A DNA stretch of 64,000 nt from Cellulomonas carbonis (lineage in GTDB: Bacteria > Actinomycetota > Actinomycetes > Actinomycetales > Cellulomonadaceae): assembly GCF_014636275.1 (NCBI RefSeq), contig NZ_BMEB01000004.1, positions 1-64,000 of the forward strand. Reading direction: 5' to 3'. Positions 15,016 to 22,665 of the stretch are shown here, piece after piece. The position numbers and the translations under genes are program-made. Every line of letters starts with the position of its first letter. Position 1 is the stretch's first letter. The notes under the pieces were generated by a model. The model ran no database searches. It had not been told where the DNA came from and was given only the letters and a program-made list of their open reading frames with translations.

Positions 15016-15021
15016 AGCCTA
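15016..15021 (-). promoter_or_regulatory. -10 element of the TetR gene
   Basis: The minus strand reads TAGGCT, placing the start point near 15009 and giving a leader of about 28 bases with a GAGG ribosome-binding site. Confidence 0.5.
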
Positions 15022-15373
15022 CGCGCAGCGACGCGTCGAGGGGTGCCGGGAGGTCGGTGCGGGGTGCACTGCGGTGGGCGATCGGTGCGGTGGCGCGACG
15101 TCGCCGACGGGGCGCAGCCACCTCGGTGGTCCACCCGGGAGACACGGAGCCGGCCTGCGAGTCCGCCGACGTGTCCCTGGTGGCCCCTGCGCACCAGGGA
15201 CGGACGTCGAGCGCTCGGCCGTCCGGCCTGGACCAGAGTAATGGACGTTGAGACTCGGTGTGCAGTCCGCTGGGACGGGCGAACGGGTGACATCCCTGGG
15301 TGGGCCTCGTGAAGGTCCCGGGGAGACGTCCCCGACCTCTGCCGAGGTGCCCCTGTGCGACGGCCCCCGGGTC
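15022..15373. other. divergent TetR/LCP intergenic region
   Basis: About 350 bases without a gene. It contains the palindrome GCGACGTCGC at 15095-15104, the inverted repeat at 15173-15201 and a stretch around 15235-15245 (GAGTAATGGA) that is unusually AT-containing for this locus. I compared it with cyclic-dinucleotide and cobalamin riboswitch signatures by eye and found no match. Confidence 0.45.
15173..15201. promoter_or_regulatory. 10-bp inverted repeat, candidate operator
   Basis: GTCCCTGGTG (15173-15182) and CACCAGGGAC (15192-15201) are exact reverse complements separated by 9 bases, so half-site centres are 19 bp apart. It lies between the TetR gene and the first LCP gene. An operator for the adjacent TetR protein is the simplest reading, but an RNA hairpin in a long leader is also possible. 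Confidence 0.4.
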
Positions 15374-15379
15374 TACCCT
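15374..15379 (+). promoter_or_regulatory. -10 element, leaderless promoter of the first LCP gene
   Basis: TACCCT ends 6 bases before the GTG at 15386. No Shine-Dalgarno sequence is present. The geometry matches that of the other two LCP genes. Confidence 0.55.
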
Positions 15380-15385
15380 CGCGCC

Positions 15386-16483
15386 GTGAGCGACCTGCGC
15401 GACGACCTCGGCCTGGACCCGGTTCCCGGCGACGGCGAGCGGCCCCGCCGCCGCCTGCGCGAGCGGAAGGTCCTCCTCGCGGTGCTCGGCAGCCTCGTCG
15501 CGCTCGCGGTCCTCGTCGTCGGCGGGGCCGCGGTGCTCGCCGCCCGGCTCGATGCGAACGTCGAGCGCATCGAGGACCCCTTCGAGGCCCTCCCGACGCG
15601 GCCGGCCGTACCCACCCCGGACGAGGACGCCGCGGAGGGCACGCCCGGCACGCCGGTCAACATCCTCGTGCTGGGCTCGGACAGCCGGGTCTCCGCGGGC
15701 GACCCGTCGCAGTGGGAGGCGGGTGCGCAGCGCACCGACGTCATGATGCTGGTCCACCTGCCCGCCGACGGAGGCGCGGGTTACGTCATGTCCCTCCCGC
15801 GCGACTCGTGGGTCGACATCCCTGGCCACGGGCAGGCCAAGCTCAACGCGGCGTTCTCGCTCGGCGGGCCGACGCTGCTGCTCCAGACCGTCGAGGCGCT
15901 CACCGGTGTGCGTGTCGACCACTTCGCGATGGCCGACTTCGAGTCGTTCGTCGCGATCACCGACGCTCTGGGCGGCGTGCGGATCGACCTGCAGGACGAC
16001 CTCGTGCAGCGCGGCGAGCTCATCGCGTCCGCCGGCGAGCAGCGCCTCACGGGCGAGCAGGCGCTCGTGTGGGTGCGCCAGCGCAAGAACCTCGCCCGTG
16101 GCGACTTCGACCGCGTCCAGCGGCACCAGGCGTGGATCCGGGCGATGGTCCAGCAGGCGCGGGACAGCGGGACGCTCGCCGACCCGACCCGGTGGTACCC
16201 GCTGCTCGACGCCGTGACCAACGCGGTCGCCGTCGACCCGGGCCTGGACCGCAACCGCATGATCGAGCTGCTCATGCGCGTGCGCGACGTCTCGGGTGCG
16301 GACCTGCACTTCTTCACGGTGCCGCTCGACGGGACGGGGACCAGCGCCGACGGGCAGAGCATCGTGGTCCTCGACCGTCCCCAGTTCGACGCCTTGATGA
16401 CCGCCGTGCGCGAGGACCGCGTCGACGAGTACCTCGCGCGGAACCCCGACGAGGTGGACCGGCTCCCCGCCCAGGCGCCCTGA
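15386..16483 (+). CDS. LytR-CpsA-Psr (LCP) cell-wall glycopolymer ligase, copy 1
   Basis: 365 aa from GTG 15386. A short Arg-rich cytoplasmic N-terminus is followed by one transmembrane helix (about 30-52) and an extracytoplasmic LCP domain. Diagnostic residues are present: GSDSR, LPRDSWVDIPGHGQ, the NAAFSLGG region and RQRKNLARGDFDRVQRHQ. LCP enzymes transfer undecaprenyl-phosphate-linked polymers (teichoic acid, capsule, arabinogalactan) onto peptidoglycan. It is very similar to the third LCP gene at 18290, including the ILVLGSDSR, DPSQWEAGAQRTD and GTGTS-DGQSIVVL segments, so the two are paralogues. It lies at the left edge of the polymer locus. Confidence 0.92.
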   Translation: MSDLRDDLGLDPVPGDGERPRRRLRERKVLLAVLGSLVALAVLVVGGAAVLAARLDANVERIEDPFEALPTRPAVPTPDEDAAEGTPGTPVNILVLGSDSRVSAGDPSQWEAGAQRTDVMMLVHLPADGGAGYVMSLPRDSWVDIPGHGQAKLNAAFSLGGPTLLLQTVEALTGVRVDHFAMADFESFVAITDALGGVRIDLQDDLVQRGELIASAGEQRLTGEQALVWVRQRKNLARGDFDRVQRHQAWIRAMVQQARDSGTLADPTRWYPLLDAVTNAVAVDPGLDRNRMIELLMRVRDVSGADLHFFTVPLDGTGTSADGQSIVVLDRPQFDALMTAVREDRVDEYLARNPDEVDRLPAQAP

Positions 16484-16523
16484 GTCGCTGACGGTGGAGG
16501 CCCGAGTCGGCGATGGCGTCCCG

Positions 16524-16537
16524 GCCCGAGTACGGGC
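16524..16537. terminator. short hairpin between convergent genes
   Basis: GCCCG (16524-16528) and CGGGC (16533-16537) pair around AGTA, immediately before the phosphatase stop codon and 41 bases after the LCP stop. It is short, so confidence is modest. Confidence 0.4.
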
Positions 16538-17107
16538 TCAGCGGCCGAGGGCCGCGTCCGCGATGACGTCGACCGCGGGCGCGAGCTCGGCGAAGGCGCG
16601 CGCGTAGAGGCGCTCGTCGCCGCCCCAGGGGTCCACGACGTCGTCGTCGGCGGGTGCGGCCGGCGGGCGGCGGCGCGCCGCGGCGAGCGGGACGATCGCC
16701 GCGAGCCGCTCGGCCGGGGTGCCGTCGGGCAGCAGCGCGGGGTCCAGGTCCGCGACGATCCGCGCGAGCTCGCGCAGCGTGAACGTGCGCCGGACCGCGC
16801 CGGGGAGGAGCTCGACGACCCGCGTCCGGTGCGCGCGCGTCATCGTGAGGACCAGGTCCGCCGACCCGAGGTCGCGCTCGGCCACCTGACGCGCCGCGAA
16901 GCCGTCCGTCTGGACGCCCAGCCGCGTCAGGTGCGGTGTCATGCCGGGCGCGATCGCGGACCCGACGACGGCCCCGACCCCGGCGCTGGCGACCTGCACG
17001 CCCGAGGACCCGGCGCCGAGGCGGTGCGCGAGGAGGCGCTCGACCGCGGGGGAGCGGCAGATGTTCCCCGTGCACACCGCGAGGACGCGGAAGGTCCCGT
17101 CCGCCAT
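16538..17107 (-). CDS. low-molecular-weight protein tyrosine phosphatase
   Basis: 189 aa from ATG 17107, preceded by a strong GGAGGGAGAGG site. The active-site loop CTGNICRSP (Cx5R-S) is near residue 12 and the general-acid region is DPWGG near 165. The middle (VLTMTRAHRTRVVELLPGA) is typical of the Wzb/YwlE/PtpA group. In polysaccharide systems these enzymes dephosphorylate tyrosine kinases, glycosyltransferases or exporters. Here it lies between two LCP genes, so a role in controlling polymer assembly is likely. No BY-kinase gene is visible in the window. The promoter region is shared with the divergent second LCP gene. Confidence 0.9.
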   Translation of the reverse strand: MADGTFRVLAVCTGNICRSPAVERLLAHRLGAGSSGVQVASAGVGAVVGSAIAPGMTPHLTRLGVQTDGFAARQVAERDLGSADLVLTMTRAHRTRVVELLPGAVRRTFTLRELARIVADLDPALLPDGTPAERLAAIVPLAAARRRPPAAPADDDVVDPWGGDERLYARAFAELAPAVDVIADAALGR

Positions 17108-17137
17108 GAGCGCCTGCCTCTCCCTCCGCCGGACGTC

Positions 17138-17143
17138 TAGCCT
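17138..17143 (+). promoter_or_regulatory. -10 element, leaderless promoter of the second LCP gene
   Basis: TAGCCT ends 6 bases before the GTG at 17150, with no room for a Shine-Dalgarno sequence. The 42-bp gap to the divergent phosphatase gene means opposing promoters overlap. Confidence 0.55.
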
Positions 17144-17149
17144 CGACCC

Positions 17150-18196
17150 GTGACACCGCGAACCGACGACGCAGCGACGACCCGCCCGGCACGCAGGCGG
17201 GCGGGGACGAGGCTATCCGCGGTCCGCTGGGGCGTCGCGCTGGTCGCGGCCGCGACCGCGCTCGCCGGGTGCACGTCGCCGCGGGCGCCCGAGCCGGCGC
17301 CGACGACGAGCCCGGCGCCGACGCGCACCGCGACCCCCACCCCGACGCCGACCCCCACCCCGACGCCGGAGGCGGTGGACCCGTTCGGCGAGGGCCCCGT
17401 CGACATCCTGCTCGTCGGGACGGACTCGCGGGACCCGGCCGACCTCACGGGCAACGCCGACACGATCATGCTCGTGCACCTGCCCGCCGACCGCGCCTCC
17501 GTGACGCTCGTGTCCTTGACGCGCGACATGTGGGTGCCCATCCCGGGCGTCGGGGAGGGGAAGATCAACTCGGCGTTCTCGCGCGGCGGGACCGAGACGC
17601 TCGCCGCGACGGTGTCGCAGCTGCTCGGTGGCGTCGAGATCGACGTGACGGTCCAGACCAACTTCGCGGGCTTCATCGCGCTCACGCGTGCGCTCGACGG
17701 GTTCGAGGTCGAGAACCGCCACGCGAGCACCGTCACGGTGAACAGCACCGGCCGGGTCGTCGAGTTCCCGCAGGGCCGCATCCGGCTCGAGAACACCGAC
17801 GGCCTCATCTACGTGCGGCAGCGCAAGGGACTGCCCCTGGGGGACCTCGACCGCGCCGAGCGTCAGCGCGCCGCGCTCGTCGGGATCATGGAGCGCGTCA
17901 AGCAGCGCGCGCAGGAGCCGCAGGGCTTCGTCGAGCTCGTCACGATGCTGCACCGCAACGTGAAGATCACCGGCGACGTCTCGCTCGAGGACATGCTCGC
18001 GCTCGCGCCGATGGTGGGCGCGCTCGACGCGGCGGACGTCGTGAGCCTCCAGGTGCCCATCACGGGCTTCGGGAACATCGGCGGCGCGTCGGTCAACCTC
18101 GTCGACGGGCCGCGCACCGCCGAGCTGGGCGCGGCGCTGCGGGACGACGACGTGGCGCGCTACGTCGCGGCGTACGGGACCGACTACACGCCCTGA
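17150..18196 (+). CDS. LCP-family protein, lipoprotein-type, copy 2
   Basis: 348 aa from GTG 17150. A twin-arginine-containing basic N-terminus and hydrophobic stretch end in the lipobox LAGC (Cys about residue 41). The protein is therefore probably lipid-anchored, unlike the transmembrane-anchored copies 1 and 3. A Pro/Thr/Ala linker with alternating TP dipeptides follows, then an LCP domain with GTDSRD, LTRDMWVPIPG, INSAFSRGG and RQRKGLPLGDLDRAERQ. The catalytic arginines and aspartates are retained, so ligase activity is expected. It is more distant from copies 1 and 3 than they are from each other. A hairpin follows its stop, so it is probably a single-gene unit. Confidence 0.9.
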   Translation: MTPRTDDAATTRPARRRAGTRLSAVRWGVALVAAATALAGCTSPRAPEPAPTTSPAPTRTATPTPTPTPTPTPEAVDPFGEGPVDILLVGTDSRDPADLTGNADTIMLVHLPADRASVTLVSLTRDMWVPIPGVGEGKINSAFSRGGTETLAATVSQLLGGVEIDVTVQTNFAGFIALTRALDGFEVENRHASTVTVNSTGRVVEFPQGRIRLENTDGLIYVRQRKGLPLGDLDRAERQRAALVGIMERVKQRAQEPQGFVELVTMLHRNVKITGDVSLEDMLALAPMVGALDAADVVSLQVPITGFGNIGGASVNLVDGPRTAELGAALRDDDVARYVAAYGTDYTP

Positions 18197-18197
18197 C

Positions 18198-18213
18198 GGG
18201 CGGAGACCCGCCC
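18198..18213 (+). terminator. hairpin after the second LCP gene
   Basis: GGGCGG (18198-18203) and CCGCCC (18208-18213) pair around AGAC, starting 2 bases after the stop codon. Confidence 0.55.
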
Positions 18214-18251
18214 CGGCCGACGGGACTCGGGGTCTCACCCGGGACCTCCCT

Positions 18252-18269
18252 CGCCGGGTCGACCCGGCG
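18252..18269. promoter_or_regulatory. perfect 18-bp palindrome upstream of the third LCP gene
   Basis: CGCCGGGTCGACCCGGCG is self-complementary and ends 7 bases before the -10 hexamer at 18277, so it covers the -35 region. That is a classic repressor position. No cognate regulator is identified. Confidence 0.45.
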
Positions 18270-18276
18270 GCCTGGT

Positions 18277-18282
18277 TACCCT
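18277..18282 (+). promoter_or_regulatory. -10 element, leaderless promoter of the third LCP gene
   Basis: TACCCT, identical to the first LCP gene's hexamer, ends 7 bases before the GTG at 18290. It probably drives the LCP-glycosyltransferase-wecC-giant glycosyltransferase run up to the terminator at 27151. Confidence 0.55.
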
Positions 18283-18289
18283 GGTCCGC

Positions 18290-19426
18290 GTGTCAGAGCA
18301 CGGGCAGGGGCGAGCGGACGACCTCCTCGCAGGGGTCGGGACGGACGGCCGACGGGACGGGTCGGACATCTCGGGCACCCTGCGCCGCGTGCGTGGTCGG
18401 AGCAGCGGGCGCGGTCGACGCGTCCTCGTCGTGGTTGCGATCGTGGTGGCCCTGCTGGGGGTCGGCGGCGTCGCCGCGGTCCAGGTGCTCCAGTCCCGGC
18501 TCGACAGCAACGTCGAGCGCCTCGGCGACCCGTTCGCGGGGCTCGAGGGCAGGCCCACGCCCGAGGTGGCCGAGGCGGAGCCGAGCGAGGGGCCGATGAA
18601 CATCCTCGTGCTCGGCTCGGACAGCCGGATCTCCGCCGGCGACCCGTCGCAGTGGGAGGCCGGGGCGCAGCGCACCGACGCGATCATGCTCGTGCACCTG
18701 CCTGCCGACCACGACGGCGCGTACGTCATGTCGATCCCGCGCGACTCGTGGGTCGACATCCCGGGGCACGGACAGGCGAAGATCAACGCTGCGTTCTCCT
18801 ACGGCGGCCCCTCGCTGATGATCCAGACCGTCGAGCAGCTCACGGGCGTGCGGATCGACCACGTCGCCGTCACCGACTTCGAGTCGTTCGAGCGCATCAC
18901 CGACGTGCTCGGCGGCGTGCGCATGACGCTCGCCGAGGACCTCGTGCACAACGGCGAGGTGCTCGTGCCCGCCGGCGAGCAGCGGCTCCTCACGGGCGAG
19001 CAGGCGCTCACCTACGTCCGCCAGCGCAAGAACCTGGCGCGCGGCGACTTCGACCGCGTCCAGCGGCAGCAGGCGTGGGTCCGCGCGATCTTCGCCCGCA
19101 TGCGCAACGAGCAGACCCTCCAGAACCCCGCCGAGTCCTACCCGTTCCTCGACGCCGTCACGCAGTCGGTCGCGCTCGACGACGGCTTCACGACCGCCGT
19201 GCGCAACGACGTCCTCGCGCGCGTCCGCGACCTCGGCTCGACCGACATCGGGTTCTTCACCGTGCCGATCCAGGGCACCGGCACGAGCGACGACGGGCAG
19301 AGCATCGTCGTCCTCGCGCAGCCCGCCTTCGACGAGCTCATGGCGGCGGTCGCCGCCGACACGGTCGACGAGTACCTCGCGGCCAACCCCGACGTCGTCG
19401 ACACGCTGCCCGCGGTCGCGCCGTGA
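18290..19426 (+). CDS. LytR-CpsA-Psr (LCP) cell-wall glycopolymer ligase, copy 3
   Basis: 378 aa from GTG 18290. About 40 basic cytoplasmic residues precede one transmembrane helix (about 44-66) and the LCP domain. GSDSR, IPRDSWVDIPGHGQ, INAAFSYGG and RQRKNLARGDFDRVQRQQ are all present. It should attach a polyprenyl-linked glycopolymer to the wall. It is a close paralogue of copy 1. Its TGA overlaps the GTG of the next glycosyltransferase by four bases (GTGA), so ligase and glycosyltransferase are translationally coupled. This ties the LCP enzyme directly to the polymer made by this operon. Confidence 0.93.
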   Translation: MSEHGQGRADDLLAGVGTDGRRDGSDISGTLRRVRGRSSGRGRRVLVVVAIVVALLGVGGVAAVQVLQSRLDSNVERLGDPFAGLEGRPTPEVAEAEPSEGPMNILVLGSDSRISAGDPSQWEAGAQRTDAIMLVHLPADHDGAYVMSIPRDSWVDIPGHGQAKINAAFSYGGPSLMIQTVEQLTGVRIDHVAVTDFESFERITDVLGGVRMTLAEDLVHNGEVLVPAGEQRLLTGEQALTYVRQRKNLARGDFDRVQRQQAWVRAIFARMRNEQTLQNPAESYPFLDAVTQSVALDDGFTTAVRNDVLARVRDLGSTDIGFFTVPIQGTGTSDDGQSIVVLAQPAFDELMAAVAADTVDEYLAANPDVVDTLPAVAP

Positions 19427-21330
19427 GCCGACCCTCGCGTGCGGGCCGCCTCACGGTGGCCGACGTGCGTCGTGCCGCGTGGCACCTGCGCACGGGTGGT
19501 GTGAGCCAGCTGCGCACGTGGCGTCGTCGTCGGCGCGCGGTCCCGCACACGGGAGCGCTCCACGCCCGGACCGGCCGCGACGGGCGCCTCACGTTCGAGC
19601 CGACCGTCCCGCTCACGCGGGAGCCGGCTCGGCCCGGCCTGCGCGTCGCCGTCGTCCTCGACGACTTCTCGCGTCTCGCGCTGCGGTTCGAGTGGGACCA
19701 GCGCGAGGTGCTCCCGTCGTCGTGGCGTGCGTCGTTCGAGGAGCGCGCGCCCGACCTGCTGTTCGTCGAGTCGGCGTGGGCGGGCAACGGCGGCGCGTGG
19801 CGCTACCACCTCACGGGTCCGACGGCGCCGCGGCCCGCGCTCGTCGAGATGGTGCAGTGGTGCCGCGACCACGGCGTGCCGACGGTGTTCTGGAACAAGG
19901 AGGACCCCGCGCACTTCGCGGACTTCCTGCCGACGGCGCGCCTGTTCGACCACGTCCTGACGACCGACGTGACGCGCGTCCCCGCGTACGTCGAGGAGCT
20001 CGGCCACGACCGGGTCGGCGTCATGGCGTTCGCCGCGCAGCCGGCGCTGCACAACCCCGTGCGGCCCGGTGCGGGCCACGCCGAGCGCGACATCGCCTTC
20101 GCGGGCATGTGGTTCGCGCACCGCCACGAGGACCGCCGCCGCCAGCTCGTGACGCTCCTCGACGGCGCGATCCGGGCGGGCGCCCGCACCGAGCACGGGC
20201 TCGAGATCTTCTCGCGGCAGCTCGGCGGCGACGAGCGGTACCAGTTCCCTGCGCCGTACGACGCGCACGTCGTCGGCTCGCTCGACTACCCGCGCATGCT
20301 GACCGCCTACAAGGCGTACAAGGTCTTCCTCAACGTCAACACCGTCGTCGGCTCTCCGACGATGTGCGCGCGGCGGATCGTCGAGATCACCGCGTCCGGC
20401 ACGCCCGTCGTGAGCACGCCGAGCCCCGCGATCGACGTCGTCTTCCCCGACGGCGAGGTGCCCCAGGTCGACAGCGCCGACGACGCCGAGCACACGCTGC
20501 GGGCCCTCGTTCGCAGCCCCGAGCTGCGCGACCGCCTCGTGCACCGCGCGCAGCGCCGCATCTGGGACGCGCACACGTACGGCCACCGCGTCGACGACGT
20601 GCTCGACCGGGTCGGGCTCGACGCGCCGCGCACGAGCCGTCGCCCGTCGGTCTCGGCGCTCGTCCCCACCAACCGGCCGCACCAGCTCGACCACGTCCTG
20701 GCGGCCGTCGGCGCGCAGGAGGGGCTCGACGTCGAGCTCGTGCTGCTCGCGCACGGCTTCGACGTCGACGAGGCGGACGTGCGGGCCCGGGCGCGGGACG
20801 CGGGCGTCGGGTCGCTCACGCTCCTGCGGGGTGACGCCACGCTGACCCTCGGGGAGTGCCTCAACCTGCTCGTCGGGGCGGCCGGGGGCGACGTCCTCGC
20901 GAAGATGGACGACGACGACGTCTACGGACCGCTCTACCTGTCCGACCAGGTGCACGCGCTCGCGTACAGCGGCGCCGACGTGGTCGGCAAGCAGGCGCAC
21001 TACATGCACCTCGTCGAGCGTGACACCCTGCTCCTGCGCTTCGCGGAGAAGGAGCACCGGTTCACGGACCTCGTCATGGGGCCGACGATCGTGGCGCGCC
21101 GGGACGTCCTGCGGGACGTGCCGTTCGCCGCCGTCGGGCTGGGGGAGGACACGCAGCTCCTGCGGGACGTGGTCGACCGCGGCGGCCGGGTGTACTCGGC
21201 CGACCGCTTCAACTTCGTCCAGGTGCGGCGCTCCGGCACGGCGCACACGTGGACGCCGTCGGACGCGGAGCTGCTCGCGACGGGTCAGGTAACGATGTTC
21301 GGTGACGGCACAAGGCACGTCATCTTCTAG
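19423..21330 (+). CDS. CgeB-like glycosyltransferase fused to a GT2-like domain
   Basis: 635 aa from GTG 19423, in a GTGA overlap with the LCP gene. After a basic N-terminus, a CgeB-like GT-B module (about 71-400) carries LLFVESAW, FWNKEDP, FDHVLTTD and RRIVEITASG. A GT2-like GT-A domain (about 408-625) follows, with an acidic AKMDDDDVYG motif that could bind the metal and nucleotide. The CgeB family is named after a Bacillus spore-coat maturation protein and is thought to be glycosyltransferase-like. The same CgeB module recurs in the genes at 22666 and 30511, and the same GT2-like module at 30511. The protein probably adds two successive sugars. No signal or membrane segment is evident. Confidence 0.82.
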   Translation: MSRPSRAGRLTVADVRRAAWHLRTGGVSQLRTWRRRRRAVPHTGALHARTGRDGRLTFEPTVPLTREPARPGLRVAVVLDDFSRLALRFEWDQREVLPSSWRASFEERAPDLLFVESAWAGNGGAWRYHLTGPTAPRPALVEMVQWCRDHGVPTVFWNKEDPAHFADFLPTARLFDHVLTTDVTRVPAYVEELGHDRVGVMAFAAQPALHNPVRPGAGHAERDIAFAGMWFAHRHEDRRRQLVTLLDGAIRAGARTEHGLEIFSRQLGGDERYQFPAPYDAHVVGSLDYPRMLTAYKAYKVFLNVNTVVGSPTMCARRIVEITASGTPVVSTPSPAIDVVFPDGEVPQVDSADDAEHTLRALVRSPELRDRLVHRAQRRIWDAHTYGHRVDDVLDRVGLDAPRTSRRPSVSALVPTNRPHQLDHVLAAVGAQEGLDVELVLLAHGFDVDEADVRARARDAGVGSLTLLRGDATLTLGECLNLLVGAAGGDVLAKMDDDDVYGPLYLSDQVHALAYSGADVVGKQAHYMHLVERDTLLLRFAEKEHRFTDLVMGPTIVARRDVLRDVPFAAVGLGEDTQLLRDVVDRGGRVYSADRFNFVQVRRSGTAHTWTPSDAELLATGQVTMFGDGTRHVIF

Positions 21331-21348
21331 CTAGGGGAGAGCACCAGC

Positions 21349-22605
21349 ATGGACGACACGACGACGATCGCCGTCATCGGTCTCGGGTACATCGGCCTGC
21401 CCACGGCCGCGGTCCTCGCGACCCACGGCGCGCAGGTCATCGGGGTCGACGTCAACACCGCGACGGTCGAGGCGGTCAACCGTGGAGAGGTCCCGTTCGT
21501 CGAGCCCGACCTCTCGGTGGCCGTTTCCGGCGCCGTGACGCAGGGCCGCCTCAAGGCGACCACGGAGACGCCGCCCGCCGACGTCTTCATCGTCGCCGTG
21601 CCGACGCCGTTCGCGGAGGACTACAGCGCGGACCTGTCTTACATCGACGCCGCCGCGGACGGCATCGCGCCGCAGCTCCAGGGCGGCGAGCTCATCATCC
21701 TCGAGTCGACGTCGCCCCCTGGAGCGACGCAGCACATGGCGGACCGGATCCTGGCCGCGCGCCCCGACCTGCGCGTCGGGGGTGAGGCCGGCCGCAACCA
21801 GATCCACGTCGCGCACTGCCCCGAGCGCGTCCTCCCGGGCCGCGTCATGATCGAGCTCGTCACCAACGACCGCATCGTCGGGGGCCTCACCAAGGAGGCG
21901 GCGCAGCGCGCCAAGGCGGTCTACGAGACGTTCTGCCAGGGGGACATCCTCGTCACGGACGCCGTCACGGCCGAGATGGCGAAGCTCGTCGAGAACTCGT
22001 TCCGCGACGTCAACATCGCGTTCGCGAACGAGCTGTCCGTCATCTGCGGCAAGCTCGGCGTCGACGTGTGGGAGCTGATCGAGCTGGCCAACCGCCACCC
22101 CCGCGTCAACATCCTGCAGCCCGGCCCCGGCGTCGGCGGCCACTGCATCGCCGTCGACCCGTGGTTCATCGTGTCCTCCGCACCCGAGGAGGCGCGCCTC
22201 ATCCGCACCGCGCGCGAGGTCAACGACGCGAAGCCGGGGCTCGTCATCGAGCGCGTTCTCGAGAAGGCGGCTCGGTTCCGGTCGCCGCGCATCGCGACCC
22301 TCGGGCTCGCCTTCAAGCCCGACATCGACGACCTGCGCGAGTCGCCCGCGCTGCGCATCGTCGAGCGGCTCGCCAAGGAGCTCCCGGACGTGCGCATCGA
22401 CGCGGTGGAACCGCACGTCGAGGAGCTGCCCCGGTCGCTCGCCGACGTCCCGAACGTCACGCTGCGTGACCTCGACAGCGCGGTGAAGGACGCGGACATC
22501 GTCGTGCTGCTCGTCGACCACACGGTGTTCAAGAACGCCGACCGCCGCAAGCTCCGGCTGCGCGAGAAGGTCGTCATCGACACGCGGGGCGTCTGGCGCG
22601 GGTGA
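21349..22605 (+). CDS. wecC: UDP-N-acetyl-D-mannosamine dehydrogenase
   Basis: 418 aa from ATG 21349, with GGGGAGA at 21334-21340. The N-terminal Rossmann motif GLGYIGLP binds NAD. The catalytic cysteine lies in GVGGHCIAVDPW near residue 263, and the C-terminal UDP-binding domain has AFKPDIDDLRESPA. The length is typical of WecC. It oxidises UDP-ManNAc to UDP-ManNAcA. The substrate is inferred from sequence type and from a wecB gene on the opposite strand at 39499 that would make UDP-ManNAc. Related UDP-sugar dehydrogenases with other substrates cannot be fully excluded. It lies 18 bases after the preceding glycosyltransferase, so it is in the same operon. Confidence 0.88.
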   Translation: MDDTTTIAVIGLGYIGLPTAAVLATHGAQVIGVDVNTATVEAVNRGEVPFVEPDLSVAVSGAVTQGRLKATTETPPADVFIVAVPTPFAEDYSADLSYIDAAADGIAPQLQGGELIILESTSPPGATQHMADRILAARPDLRVGGEAGRNQIHVAHCPERVLPGRVMIELVTNDRIVGGLTKEAAQRAKAVYETFCQGDILVTDAVTAEMAKLVENSFRDVNIAFANELSVICGKLGVDVWELIELANRHPRVNILQPGPGVGGHCIAVDPWFIVSSAPEEARLIRTAREVNDAKPGLVIERVLEKAARFRSPRIATLGLAFKPDIDDLRESPALRIVERLAKELPDVRIDAVEPHVEELPRSLADVPNVTLRDLDSAVKDADIVVLLVDHTVFKNADRRKLRLREKVVIDTRGVWRG

Positions 22606-22665
22606 CGGCGGGCGCCGAGGCGCTGACGACAGACCGGACCCGGACACCGACGAGAGACGCGAGCG

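Noticed and set aside
15022..15373. Possible riboswitch upstream of the first LCP gene
   Set aside because: No signature of c-di-AMP, c-di-GMP or cobalamin riboswitches was recognisable, and the -10 at 15374 implies the region is not in that transcript.
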